64,000 nucleotides of DNA from Tenebrio molitor (Eukaryota > Arthropoda > Insecta > Coleoptera > Tenebrionidae). The translations under genes and the position numbers were made by a program. The stretch is taken from contig NC_091049.1 of NCBI RefSeq assembly GCF_963966145.1, positions 5,952,001 through 6,016,000 of the forward strand. Reading direction: 5' to 3'. Below, in pieces: positions 44,601 to 54,216 of the stretch; within the stretch, counting starts at the first letter, position 1; each line of letters opens with the position of its first letter. The notes beneath the pieces are model-generated. The model was not told where the DNA came from. It was given only the letters and a program-made list of their open reading frames with translations, and searched no databases.

Positions 44601-47600
44601 TTTGATATTTAATAAAGCGTTTTTGTAAACACCCGAATCAATTGTAGACCACTGTCACGTGAAAAATTCGGTCATTTTTGAAGTATAGTTTAAAATTTGA
44701 TTCTGACGGAAGTGTCAAACTGTCATTCTACACAATCAGAGTGAATTTGTTTTTTGTGTTGGTATCGCATTTGTTCTGGTTTTGCTTTCAGACGATTTCG
44801 CCAGTTTAGTGAACGACTCGTTACATCATTTTTAAATCAGCGGCGATAACGCTGTCTCATTTCCTTATCGTCACAAACAATACAGAAATTGAAATCGAGT
44901 GTACAAAAAAATTGATAACGATAACGATTTGTCATTTGTTTTTGTTGCAACTAGTGTCAACTCTTGTCCGGTTCAAGTATTCAATTGACAGTTTAATAGC
45001 TGCCATGTTTATCATATTCAATCTGTATAGAAGTTTCGAAACATGTTTCTGTTCCGCAACTTCACTTTGATCTTTTTTTATTTGCAAGTGTAGTGTATTT
45101 ACTGTTTTAGGGATTTTGGCGTTGTGTGTGTGAATTCAATACAAGAGTAAATTGGAGTGTTGTGTTTTAAATATTGTTTTGAAACATTTTAAAGTCCTCA
45201 CAAGAAAAATCCTTTTCTTTCTTTATTTTTCTCCTCAAAACCGCTAATTCAGTCTGCTAGTCGAAAATTCAAGGTCATTTGGGCATCTCAAGTTTAGTCT
45301 TGCCGCTCGAAGCTTCGAGTTGTTTCTTTTAAAAGGCTTGAACTAGATCTGTTATTTTTTTACACTCAATGCAAGACATTAACATCTCCTGAGATCATCC
45401 GAGTTGATAAGAAAATATTTAAATATGGTTGACGCATTTGCCGGTAGGGGTGCTGTTTTTATAGTGACTGTACCAATTCAACTGACGTTTGGTAGTTAAT
45501 TAAATTTGTTTTGAAAGTTTACGTCTCAGTTTGATGAATTTGTGTATCGAAATCCGACAGAAGTTAGTTTATTGAATGACGCATCATTGTGAATCTCGTA
45601 GGTTTCGTAAAAAGTGAACGTCTGAAATTTTCCAAAATAATTGTTGCGACTCAGGTTTCTACAATTATTTTGCAAAGTACACCTGTTTATCACACAAAGC
45701 CTAGCGATCCGTAAAATTCCTCTAAAACCGCAACAGTTACAATGACAATTCGATTAAAAAATGTGTTTCGAGTTTTGGTCGCTACAGGCACTGTGATCGC
45801 TTCGCTCGAGTGACATTTGTCGATTTGACATGTCAAAATGTGTGTGTCAAAATTGATGTTCACCGTGGGGGTTGTAATTTTTTAGTGAGTGTTTATGCGT
45901 CAATCTGATCTCACTGCGATTTTATCAGGTCCTTGCAGCACTCGTTCCAAAGAAACGATTGCAGATGGGGCATAATCGATCATCAGTAACAAGACACTCC
46001 GTCTTAAATCGTGTGTAGCGTGTCTTAAAAAATCTCGTCGAAGTCGCCTTTGGATTTATGACACACATGTCTTAACGTTGGTAGAACTTTTTCCGATTTT
46101 ATGTGCCAAATGTGGCATCTTTGTTGTAAAAAAATTACAATAATTGTGGGATTGTTGAACCGCTAAGACTGTTAACCAATTAATGTAAAGTAGCGAAGAT
46201 GGTGTGACCAATGAACCTGAAGAATTCATGTACAGAGTGATCAACAAGAAACCAAATCAAGAGTGCTACCTCATCTTTTGTTTTATCGAAACGTATTTCT
46301 ATCATGGATCAGCCGCTTTTATGTACTTGCTGTGGACACTCGTTTTGTTGGTTGCCTACCTCTCAAAAATCTATCATTAATTGCCTTTATAAATTTTTTG
46401 TAATTCATGAATAATAGATTTAAAAGCAAGTTATAATTAATTATTATTTATTATTGATTAAGGAAAAAACACACAGTTACACAAAATTCCTTCATAAGGC
46501 ACAATCTTGAGTTACAAAATTTTAAAAATAATTATTTTTCACAATTCTTTGTTTTGTTGTTTTCTGTAAGAAAAGTGTAAAAGTTATTATTCACTAATTT
46601 TTGGGTAATTGAGAACTTACTCGTATCTTTTCTAGCAGTGTTTAAAACATTTAAATTACTCCAAGGTCAAAAAATAAGTTTTCACAAAAACTGCTCAAAA
46701 TGTTCTCCATTGTGGTCCAGACAGAATCAAACTCGCCTCTCATAATTTCAAAAACCCTTATGAAGCTGTCAATTTGTTTAGGGTAATGTGTGGGTTTTAT
46801 TTCTTGCAACACACAAAGGGAAACAAATTAATATCCCTCTTAAAAAATTTCTGATAAGTGCCATAACACAATTTAACTTGTTGTCTTGTCTTAAACGCCT
46901 TATGGAAGTTGAGGGATGTTCCTTGATAATTTGTTGAACATTTTGCACCATTTCTAAAATTTGCACCAAGGACAGACCTGACTTCTTCTTAATGATGGGT
47001 TATGATTTGCTAAAATTAGGCACTATAATTTTAAGACATTGATAAACTTGTTGATAACCAATACCATCAGGTTCGGACATCTGGCTTAAAATTCTTCGGT
47101 GTAAGGGGGTACAAAGTAAGGCCAGTCTTCATTTTCTTGTTTCACCCTCTTTCGAAAATAATGTAATAAAAATGCCTTCTCTTTAATGGTAAAACCCATT
47201 TTACAACTTATTGTGGGATAATTATTGCTTACAACTTCAATAAACGTCTGTAAACTTTGGCCGAAATGGAAGATTTGTTTTCTAGGTTAAATCACTTAAA
47301 TTGTCAACAACAACAACCTTGAATTTTGAAATGTGACATTTCAACGAAGCAGCTCCGTACCAGTAGCGTCGCGTTTGGCAATAAAGATGATAATTTACTT
47401 ACTCTTACAAATGTAAAATGTTGCTCTTGTTAATCTTATAAATTGTTTCCCTTATCTTATAATAATAATAAAATGCACAATTATAATTCCAACGTCTAAA
47501 ATTCATAAAGTATCATTTTTTATTATGTAGCGTTTGAGACCATAAATTGTCTACGCCCATGTTTTGACCGCTTATGTGCATATGATTTTGCTACGACGTG

Positions 47601-50600
47601 ACCTATAATTTGCAACGCTTGCTCTGATTTGGATTCTTGTTGATCACTCTGTACATACTATTCCGGACACGGAATCTTGGCCAACATTTTTTTGACATTT
47701 CTAAAAAAAATGATGTAAACCAATCATTAGCGTCATTAGTAAATGAGAATTATTAAAAATCACTTTAAAGTTTTTATTCTGACATCAAAAAAGCAAGGAA
47801 ATGGCATTATCGAGTCAAAAGTTGGGTTGTATTCAATAAAGGCCAGTTCACAGTTTACACATGTTTGTCAGTTATGTCCAAGATTCCGTGTCCGGAATAG
47901 TACGTCTTTTTGAAAACGGAGAATGGAAGTACAGTTGGTCTCATAAATAAACGGGAACTGTCAGAAAAAAAATTGACACATTTTTAACATTTTCTTATAG
48001 TTTGAAAATAGGTCATTTGTACAAAGGTTATGATTGGAATGACGTTGCTGACGAAAAATGCGCAATAATTGACAAAAGGCAAAAGACAATTTACATTAAA
48101 AAAATTCATTTTTTCTTTTTTTTTTGGAATCAACTGTATATTGTTGAAAAGTGCTTGCAAGGATTTAGAGGACGTTGTACAAATGTGTTCACCAAACTGT
48201 TGAATTAACATTGACTTTAGATTTGTATACATATTTGAAATAACTATTCAATTTCTTGTCAAAATATTTCTAACCTCAAAATTAGCTTGGAATATGACAA
48301 TTACGCAACCAGCTTTGCTTTTGCTCTCTAAATAGAGTGCATTTTGAAGGATGGCCACATTTGGAAACCATCCTCTAAATTCTGGCAAATTCAACACAAT
48401 TCTATTCTTCTTTTCTTCTTCGTGAACTCATTTTCACACTGTCCGGTCGTATTAAAATTCTTAATTTTTCATTTGCATCCTATCCCACCATCGTTTTCTT
48501 TTACTACATATTTGGTTCTCAGCTAGCTTTGTTTCGTCCATTCTCAAAATATTTTAATTCCTCAATCTTCCTCTTTCCATAATCCATGTGTTTGCGTCTG
48601 TTGACGTATCTGTCTTCGCATCAGATTCTTGCTTCCGCTCCTCAAGTAAAATATTTTTTCTTCCACTTGTATCGTATTGGTTGAGGAGAGATACAGGGTT
48701 ATTAAAAATGATTGTAGTCCAAGTAGGCGTAAAAACTGAATGTAAAAATTATGGTTGCCGCTGCATATGAGAAACATCAAAATGATGTGAATAAGTGAGT
48801 ACACACCGTTCACACACAGGAGTTAAATTGGGTGCAAAACAACTCAGTATTTTTGGATTCAATCGTTAATTAAAAAAAAAAATAGAAAATCCTCATCTTT
48901 ACCTAAAAAATGACAGTGACAGCGACAAAAATTGACAGTTCACATAAAAGCGGCAAAAATTTCATAACATGGTCATGGCCTGCTTCGACTACAATCATTT
49001 ATAATAACCCTGTAGTTGTTTTTCCCTCTGCTATTTTCACATTGTTTTTGGCATGCCATATTAAATCTAAATAGAAAACTCTGTAGGTCATTTTCGTTTT
49101 CTGTCATCAATATAGCATCATCTGCATAACATAACACATAACGGGTGTTTTTTTAAATTTGGCGTCGAAGTTGGCGTTGATGAGTTGATTATGTACCAAC
49201 CACTCGTCAGTCTGCACGGTAAAAACACAAACAACGCAAAAAGTGAGGTTAGATTTAAACAGCTGATCCGTAATCCATGGTGCGTTCACAATCGACTCTT
49301 CATCGCTAACTTTGAGGTGAAATTAAAAAAACACCCGATATATTTTGCTTAGTAGTTTTCCCATTACTTTTACTTTCATCACCATTCGATTTGCGCCTCC
49401 ACTTTTTTGTAGTAACGTGCGATCGAATAAAAAAAAAAATCGAGTTGCCTGGATTGTGCTATTCTGATGCTTTGATTGGTTCAAACCACCATTTTCGCTT
49501 ACTCTGATTTTTTTTATGCGATCGCACGGTATTTTAAATGCGTCTGTTACTTCAACTGTATCAAATACTTTTTGTAGATCTACGCAACACACATAAGCTG
49601 ATTTTCTAATGCTTTCTCCCTTATTTGTTACGTACATTGGTATAGTTTGTCCAGCGAGAGATTGGTTGACATAAAAATCACTAAATTCTACGTAGAGAAA
49701 GTACTATTATACCTACCTAACGCACGTAAAATTTGAAATATATTCTTCAAGCAGTAACATTTTTGCCCTGAAATTATGCTCAAATTAATTTATTCTAGTG
49801 CATTTTGTAGCATGGATTGGGTTACAATCTACAATTTAAAATCTCCCAATCTCTCGCTGGACGCAGTTTACATGATCTTCTATTTGTGAAACCATTCCAT
49901 TTTCCTTTTAAATTAATGTATTCCATTAGTTTATGCTGTGGATTTTTTGTCATAACCTTAAGTGTGTTACTTAGTAAATTAACGCCTCTGTAGTTTTCCG
50001 CTATTTTCTTATCTTTTTTTTGAACATTGATATTGCAATGCTTGTTTTTCACTCGGTTGGCATTGTGGATGTTTTCATTATCTTCTTCTAGTTTTGTTCT
50101 TTAGTTATGTTGTCTTCACTGGCTGATTTCCTCTTCTTCAATTTTTCAACCGTTTCCTTTACTTCTTGCTGAGAGATTATAATTTCGTCTTCATTTCTAG
50201 TGTTTCTACACCCTCCTCTCTTTCTTGGGTTTTGTTAATGTTATTTTGTTGTGTTTTGAAGTGTTCTTTTATTTGTTTCTTTTCTTTTTGTTTCTGTGCA
50301 CCAAATAGATCGTGTTGATCTAAATCAAAAACATTCCTCTTATTGGAATTCCTCGACTTTGGGGTAATTCCGATCACCTCCCACAAAGAAACTAACTATC
50401 ACAATCTTTTCTTGCGGCGGTTCTTCTGTGGCTTCCATGACTCTTTAAGTTTCTCTTCCCTGCACGTTTCGTCTTTGAAATCCCACTTAGATTTCTGTTT
50501 TTCTTTATGGAATCAGAAGACAACAACGTCAGAGGCGTTGCAGGACTGGAGGAAAGGGGAAGGTCCTGGGAGTTGTAATCCTTTGTAGTGCAAAATGCGT

Positions 50601-51865
50601 GTCTGGAATGTACTGTTTGATTTTCTCCTTCCAGTTCCTCCCACATTTCCACTATTTGTAATTATTTGTAATTTTTATGTGCGATTTAATGTCGCCCAAT
50701 AAAATTTTACAATGTGTTGCGTGTCATTAACTGTAGTTTTAACACCATTTTTATTAGTAAAAGGTTTGTTTTTTCTCGTCGAGATAAAAAATTGTCGGTC
50801 AAGAACGTGCAAAACACTGTTGTGGACGCACTTCGATGGCAACCCTGCCGCAATAAATAAATATCAATCAAGTGCGAAACTCGTCGGATTTATCTAATCA
50901 GAACCAGTTTCCCGTGATTGTCATTCAGATGCGTTTTGTTTTTCGTCTAATCATAAATTTTAATCTGTAGTGATTCGAGTTCGTCGCCAAACAACGGCCA
51001 AAATCCACAATTGATTTCTAAAACAAATAAATTGCATAATGCTGTCGCCGTCTCGCTCTGGCTCAACACCGCCAACGTCAATTTGGTCGCTCTAGGTCAA
51101 TTCCGCGAATTAAAGCCAATCAAACAATTGAAATCACCGCCACATGTGCCCCAGCCGGCGGTCTTTTGTCGATCGCCGCCGCTCGATTTTTGCGGTTCCG
51201 TCGCGATCGAGATGGCGCTGTGGGTCTCAGGTGTTCGAGGCACGAGCGCTGTTGGTTGCATAGCTTCAAGGGGTTTTTTGTTGCAGGTGGCCATTAAAAT
51301 AATAGATAAGACTGCTTTAGATGAAGAAAACTTAACAAAAATATTCAGAGAGACTGCCATTCTCAAGAAACTAAGACATCCACACATAACGAGGCTGTAC
51401 CAGCTGATGGAAACAAACCAAACGATATACATGGTCACGGAGTACGCCAGCAACGGGGAGATTTTCGGTGAGTACTGGTCGATCGAAGAGGATGAGTTTT
51501 TAATGGGGTGGTGCCGTTGCAGATCACCTGGTGGCGAAGGGCCGCATGTCCGAGGACGAAGCCAGACGAATATTTAGTCAAATCGTGTCGGCCGTAAGCT
51601 ACTGTCACACTCAGGGGGTAGTTCATAGAGATTTAAAGGCTGAAAACTTACTGTTGGACCATAATCTGAACATCAAGGTGCCGAACTTTCCCACCTCGTT
51701 ATTGTTTTTTATTTGACCGGGGGAATGTTGCAGCTCGCCGATTTCGGCTTCAGCAATCAGTTCACCGAGGGTTGTCTGTTGTCGACGTGGTGTGGTTCGC
51801 CGCCTTACGCAGCTCCTGAACTATTTCAAGGCCTCAAATACGACGGACCTAAAGCCGATATATGG
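38657..51865 (+). CDS. SIK: salt-inducible kinase (SIK2/SIK3-like), N-terminal part; continues beyond this span
   Basis: Four coding exons join in phase: 38657-38782, 51287-51467, 51523-51677 and 51734-51865. They encode about 198 residues. MSAKPSPVEKLVRVGYYELE leads into the Gly loop TIGKGNFAVVKLATHIVT. Exon 2 carries the ATP Lys in VAIKIIDKT and the hinge YMVTEYASNGEIF. Exon 3 has the catalytic loop HRDLKAENLLLD. Exon 4 has DFGFSN and the T-loop LLSTWCGSPPYAAPELF with the Thr that LKB1 phosphorylates in SIKs, ending KYDGPKADIW at a GTGAGT donor. SIKs restrain CRTC and class IIa HDAC activity downstream of LKB1 and cAMP. The rest of the kinase, the UBA and the tail are not seen before 64 kb, so either the next intron exceeds 12 kb or the gene is broken. 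Intron 1 is 12.5 kb. SIK2 versus SIK3 cannot be settled from this part. Confidence 0.88.
38860..38945. other. very GC-rich block at start of SIK intron 1
   Basis: A run of G and C (GGCCCGGCCCTCGGGGGCGG and onward) close to the first exon contrasts sharply with the AT-rich intron. A second CpG- and GATC-rich patch lies at 39330-39430. They may be promoter-proximal regulatory sequence. No coding frame is implied. Confidence 0.3.
41427..41518 (-). mobile_element. mariner catalytic-block relic (PDLAPRD)
   Basis: On the minus strand a short frame reads QPPCEPDLAPRDFLCC, the H-P-P-Y-S-P-D-L-A-P-x-D-F block that carries the third catalytic Asp of mariner-type transposases. Frame breaks lie on both sides. 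Confidence 0.55.
41660..41745 (+). mobile_element. mariner catalytic-block relic (SPDLTPSD)
   Basis: On the plus strand ETESPRYSPDLTPSDHNTF is the same block as the neighbour at 41.45 kb but in opposite orientation and with different flanks, so it is from a separate copy. Confidence 0.55.
41788..42308. mobile_element. foldback element, TACAGGGTGT family, long form
   Basis: About 210-bp arms: TACAGGGTGTTTTTGAAATG, GAGCTACTGGCTTCATGTAG, AACTCGGAAAAAATAT and TACAACCTCGTAGGTAA are all mirrored on the right side, ending CATTTCAGAAACACCCTGTA. An inner TACACCCTGTATA (about 41990) and TATAGGGTGTA (about 42100) form a second nested pair of ends around a unique core with no coding capacity. TA flanks both outer ends. 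A shorter relative is at 59159-59450. Confidence 0.8.
42710..42835 (-). mobile_element. mariner catalytic-block relic (HPSCRPDLAPPD)
   Basis: Minus-strand frame SKHPSCRPDLAPPDSCWF is followed by RKTLKDLIVSRIF. It matches the catalytic block and the following L-K-x-x-L segment. It is the third such relic in 1.4 kb. Confidence 0.6.
43646..43805 (+). repeat. two direct copies of a 62-bp motif
   Basis: TTTGCACGAGTGCAGCGAGG..ACAATAATTACACGA..GTAACGTAGACAA at 43646-43707 is repeated as TTTGCACCAGTGCAGCGAAG..ACAATAATTCTACGA..GAAACGTAGACAA at 43742-43805. Shorter matches (TAATTATTGCACTCG, ATTATTATACGAGGGATGAA) lie at 44.37 and 10.38 kb. Confidence 0.6.
46015..46145. repeat. short repeat shared with 12.83-12.95 kb
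   Basis: TAGCGTGTCTTAAAAAATCT then CGTCGAAGTCGCCTTTGGAT matches the copy in the USP32 intron, with a similar AAATGTGGCATCTTTGTTGT-like tail. No coding capacity. Confidence 0.45.
46231..47653 (-). mobile_element. 1.4-kb TA-flanked element with 28-bp TIRs and transposase relic
   Basis: The left end TACAGAGTGATCAACAAGAA (continuing CCAAATCA) and the right end TTCTTGTTGATCACTCTGTA are inverted repeats with TA at both edges. On the minus strand around 46960-46860 a frame reads VQNVQQIIKEHPSTSIRRLR, like the helix-turn-helix of mariner-type transposases (N-P-x-T-S-x-R-R-L). Flanking frames are broken and no catalytic triad is visible. A second copy, interrupted and missing its right tip, lies at 59061-59921. 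Confidence 0.7.
47656..47902. mobile_element. 247-bp MITE abutting the 46.2-kb element
   Basis: TACTATTCCGGACACGGAAT and ATTCCGTGTCCGGAATAGTA are perfect inverted ends, continuing CTTGG/CCAAG. The interior is AT-rich without a frame. It begins three bases after the end of the preceding element. A solitary related end is near 3118. Confidence 0.75.
48692..49014. mobile_element. 323-bp MITE, TACAGGGTTATTATAAATG family
   Basis: Ends TACAGGGTTATTAAAAATGA and TCATTTATAATAACCCTGTA are inverted and continue through TTGTAGTC/GACTACAA, with TA at both edges. It shares its ends with the 105-bp MITE at 31607-31711. Confidence 0.8.
49142..49337. mobile_element. 196-bp MITE nested in the RT relic (CGGGTGTTTTTTTAA ends)
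   Basis: CGGGTGTTTTTTTAAATTT and AAATTAAAAAAACACCCG are inverted ends, followed inward by GTCGAAGTTGGCG against CGCTAACTTTGAGG. It interrupts the retroelement directly before its YADD codons. Confidence 0.7.
49413..49531. mobile_element. 119-bp MITE nested in the RT relic (CGTGCGATCG ends)
   Basis: TAACGTGCGATCGAATAAAA and TTTTATGCGATCGCACGGTA are inverted ends. Related words occur at 37450 (TACCGTGCGATCGAAAACAA), 53668 (GCGATCGCACTGTA) and 57375 (TACCGTGAGATCAAAAAAAA), so this is a dispersed family. Confidence 0.65.
49649..49862. mobile_element. 214-bp MITE nested in the RT relic (GTCCAGCGAGAGATTGG ends)
   Basis: GTCCAGCGAGAGATTGG and CCCAATCTCTCGCTGGAC are inverted ends. RT residues NGFTNRRSCKL and the VDLQK block lie on either side, which shows that the element split a once continuous frame. 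The left end copies part of the host word, so the exact junction is uncertain by a few bases. Confidence 0.6.
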
Positions 51866-52239
51866 GTGAGTCAGTTCTTTTCGTCGTCTCAAGTTGGCAA
51901 CCGCTCACAACACAGAGACGAAGTTTTCCCGAACGCTTCGTTTTGAAAAACTTTTTTTTTGTGTTGAAAGTTGGCAGTCGTGGCATCGTAGATTTTAAAC
52001 GTGACAAGGAACAAGAGCGTGCTGTGGTGTATCTCTACAATATGTGAATCTAAGCACGGTTCTTTGTTTCACCTTCGCTGTTCGTTACCTCGATTTCTGT
52101 AGTGGCAACAATGGTCTGAGTGACGTTTCGGTACCCTAATTACGCCATCCGGGTGCAGTTGACTTCGGAATGTTTGCATCTTCCATGCAGATTTCCTTTT
52201 GGAAAGTTGGTAACACACGAAATGTCAGAATTGACACGC
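51866..52239. other. start of SIK intron 4
   Basis: No coding sequence visible past the GTGAGT donor. I looked for the next SIK block (the S-L-G-V-V-L-Y segment that follows DIW) and did not find it here. Confidence 0.4.
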
Positions 52240-52760
52240 CACTACTAAAAATATTTTTTGGCCTCAGCTGTAAATGACATGTTTACACATTTTGAACAGC
52301 TAGCGTATCTTGATTTTTACACACTAATATCAATCTGTCATTTTACCGCACGGAGTGTGTAAAATAACAAGAAAATTTTAAGCTTTCTGGAACCTCCAAA
52401 AAAATGTTTAGCGTATCACAAGTATCACAGAAATTAATTGTTTTCTTTTAAAGTCTAATCTTGTGGTGTAAATCGTAAGCGTGTCAGTTATCGGTATAAT
52501 AGATAACTTTCTGCCATTTCATTCATTAAATGTCAGTCTTTGACAGGTTTTGCAAAATTATTGGTTACAACAAATTTCAAATTTGAGAAAACAAGTACTT
52601 AATGGGTCGTCAGCCAATAAGACAAATACATTACTCATGCGGTAGGCATTTTACATCGCTCGGTTTTTGTTAAAACACTCCCGCTGCGCGGTCGTGTTTC
52701 AATCTAAAAACCTCGCGCTGTAAAATGTAGCCTACCGCATATGTAATGTATATTACTATT
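52240..52760. repeat. 650-bp repeat, copy B (inverted relative to 12.05-12.69 kb)
   Basis: Reverse-complement match to copy A, including GGCCTC..ATGACATGTTTACACATT, CCGCACGGAGTGTGTAAAAT, GTCAGTCTTTGACAGGTTTT and GCTCGGTTTTTGTTAAAACA. The terminal palindrome GCGGTAGGCATTTTACA / TGTAAAATGTAGCCTACCGC has centre CCGCTGCGCGGTCG. Length differs by internal indels. Confidence 0.7.
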
Positions 52761-53249
52761 TGAATGCGAGAAACGTCAAAAACATCGAAATAACGTGTGG
52801 TAGCGATTTATCTGTTCCGTGTCTCGACATGTTGACAGTTGCCCTTTTTGATTTCTCCATATTGGCATCTTTAATTATTATGAAAAGAATCAATTTCTCC
52901 TGAAAAGAATTACTGATATTTTGTGTGTTTACTGTGGTGTTGTTTTTACCGACAGACGCTGGTTTACGTGCTGATCAATTAGTTTAAATAATATATTAAA
53001 GGATTTGCGTCATAAATGGTACTTACGGAGAATCACTGAAGATTTAACTGTGACTTTGGTAAATAATGGATGAATTTTATTTTGAAGGTTGGTAAAAATG
53101 TAATAAAAATGACAGAATACCTTGCTTTGTACAAGGTATTGACAGAATAGTAATTACCATTTGTAGTCGTCGCCATTGAAGAGGCATCAATATCTTAAAG
53201 GGGGCGCGGCAATACTCTAAGAGCTTTGATGGCAGAAGTCTTGCTCGTG

Positions 53250-54216
53250 GTTGTTCGTTTTCGCCGACAGAGGCGCTGTTTTTTGTGGTGACTACACTGA
53301 TCAAGTGACGTTTGACACTTGGATCGATCGTCACGTTGATCAAATTTGTATTAAGATCAGCCCAGGAGCGTCACGAATTATTTAACTGCGATTTTAGTGA
53401 ACATTGGATTGTTTCCAAACGAGTTTTTCTTTTGGGACGTTGGTAATGGTGAAATTGTCAATTAAACCAGATCATGATTATCATCGTACAGTTGTCAATT
53501 CTGATTTTTCATCTCTAATTTAAATGTCATCTGTCATCGGCGACTTTGACAAGCTGACAGTTTGATTTATTCCGAATAATAAACCCATTTTACCATTGAC
53601 AGCTATAATAATGACGTTTCAACATGTTGCCAACCGTCGAATAGTGATCGTGACCTTCTTTTATTTGCGATCGCACTGTAGAAAAATACATTAATGAAGG
53701 GAATAATAAAATAATAAGCATAGTTCGTTTTAGTTGTAGTTTTTGCCGACAGAGGCACCTTTTTTCATTACTCGAGTGACATTTGACAGTTGCTGTACTA
53801 ATTTAGTTTGTGTCGGAATTGGTTTTTCCGGATGATCTCGAAGACTTAAAATTTGAGATTTATTTTAAAATCGGTAACATAATATCCATATACGCTTTTA
53901 AGTTACAAATTATTAGCGGAAAGTGCGGAAACTACTCCAAAGTGTATTATTCCAGAACGATGACGTACTCTTGGTGTTTTTAGTCTCGTAATGGTGGCGT
54001 GCATGAAGTTTCCCAAAATAATTGTGCTACATACTTTTCCGCTACTATTTTACATTTAACGCATACGCTTGTACCGTACAAAGCTGTGCTAGGTATTAAA
54101 TTCTTGTAAAACCACACATTTTCTACCATTCCATTAACAACTCCGAATGGTGCTTATAATTTGCGCCGACAGGGGCGCTGTTTCCTGTGGTGGCCACACT
54201 GCTCTAGTGACGTTTG
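53250..54216 (+). repeat. three copies of a GCCGACAGAGGCGCTGTTTT motif
   Basis: At about 53262, 53748 and 54167 the sequence reads GCCGACAGAGGCGCTGTTTT or a close variant. This is followed in copies 1 and 3 by TGTGGTGACTACACTG / TGTGGTGGCCACACTG, and in all three by AGTGACGTTTGACA or AGTGACATTTGACA. Spacing is 420-490 bases. Copy 3 overlaps the last codons of the IR gene on the minus strand. Confidence 0.6.

Larger units (their letters stand above)
49030..50400 (-). mobile_element. non-LTR retrotransposon reverse-transcriptase relic with three nested MITEs
   Basis: Read leftwards on the minus strand, RT landmarks occur in the correct order. KKRKSASEDNI is at about 50120; KKDKKIAENYRGVNLLSNTL is at about 50020-49960; NGFTNRRSCKL is near 49880; SAYVCCVDLQKVFDTVEV is at about 49600-49550. 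The catalytic YADD is at 49114-49131 (VLCYADDAILMTENENDLQS). Frames are broken by stops and by three small inverted-repeat insertions (49142-49337, 49413-49531 and 49649-49862). The segment just before YADD is lost. No endonuclease is clearly seen. The clade is uncertain; the spacing resembles RTE- or Jockey-type elements. Confidence 0.75.

Noticed and set aside
51011..51286. Open frame running into SIK exon 2 from the left, as if exon 2 began earlier
   Set aside because: The upstream residues have no kinase resemblance, a good acceptor (TTGTTGCAG) precedes GTGGCC, and exon 1 supplies the preceding kinase residues in phase.
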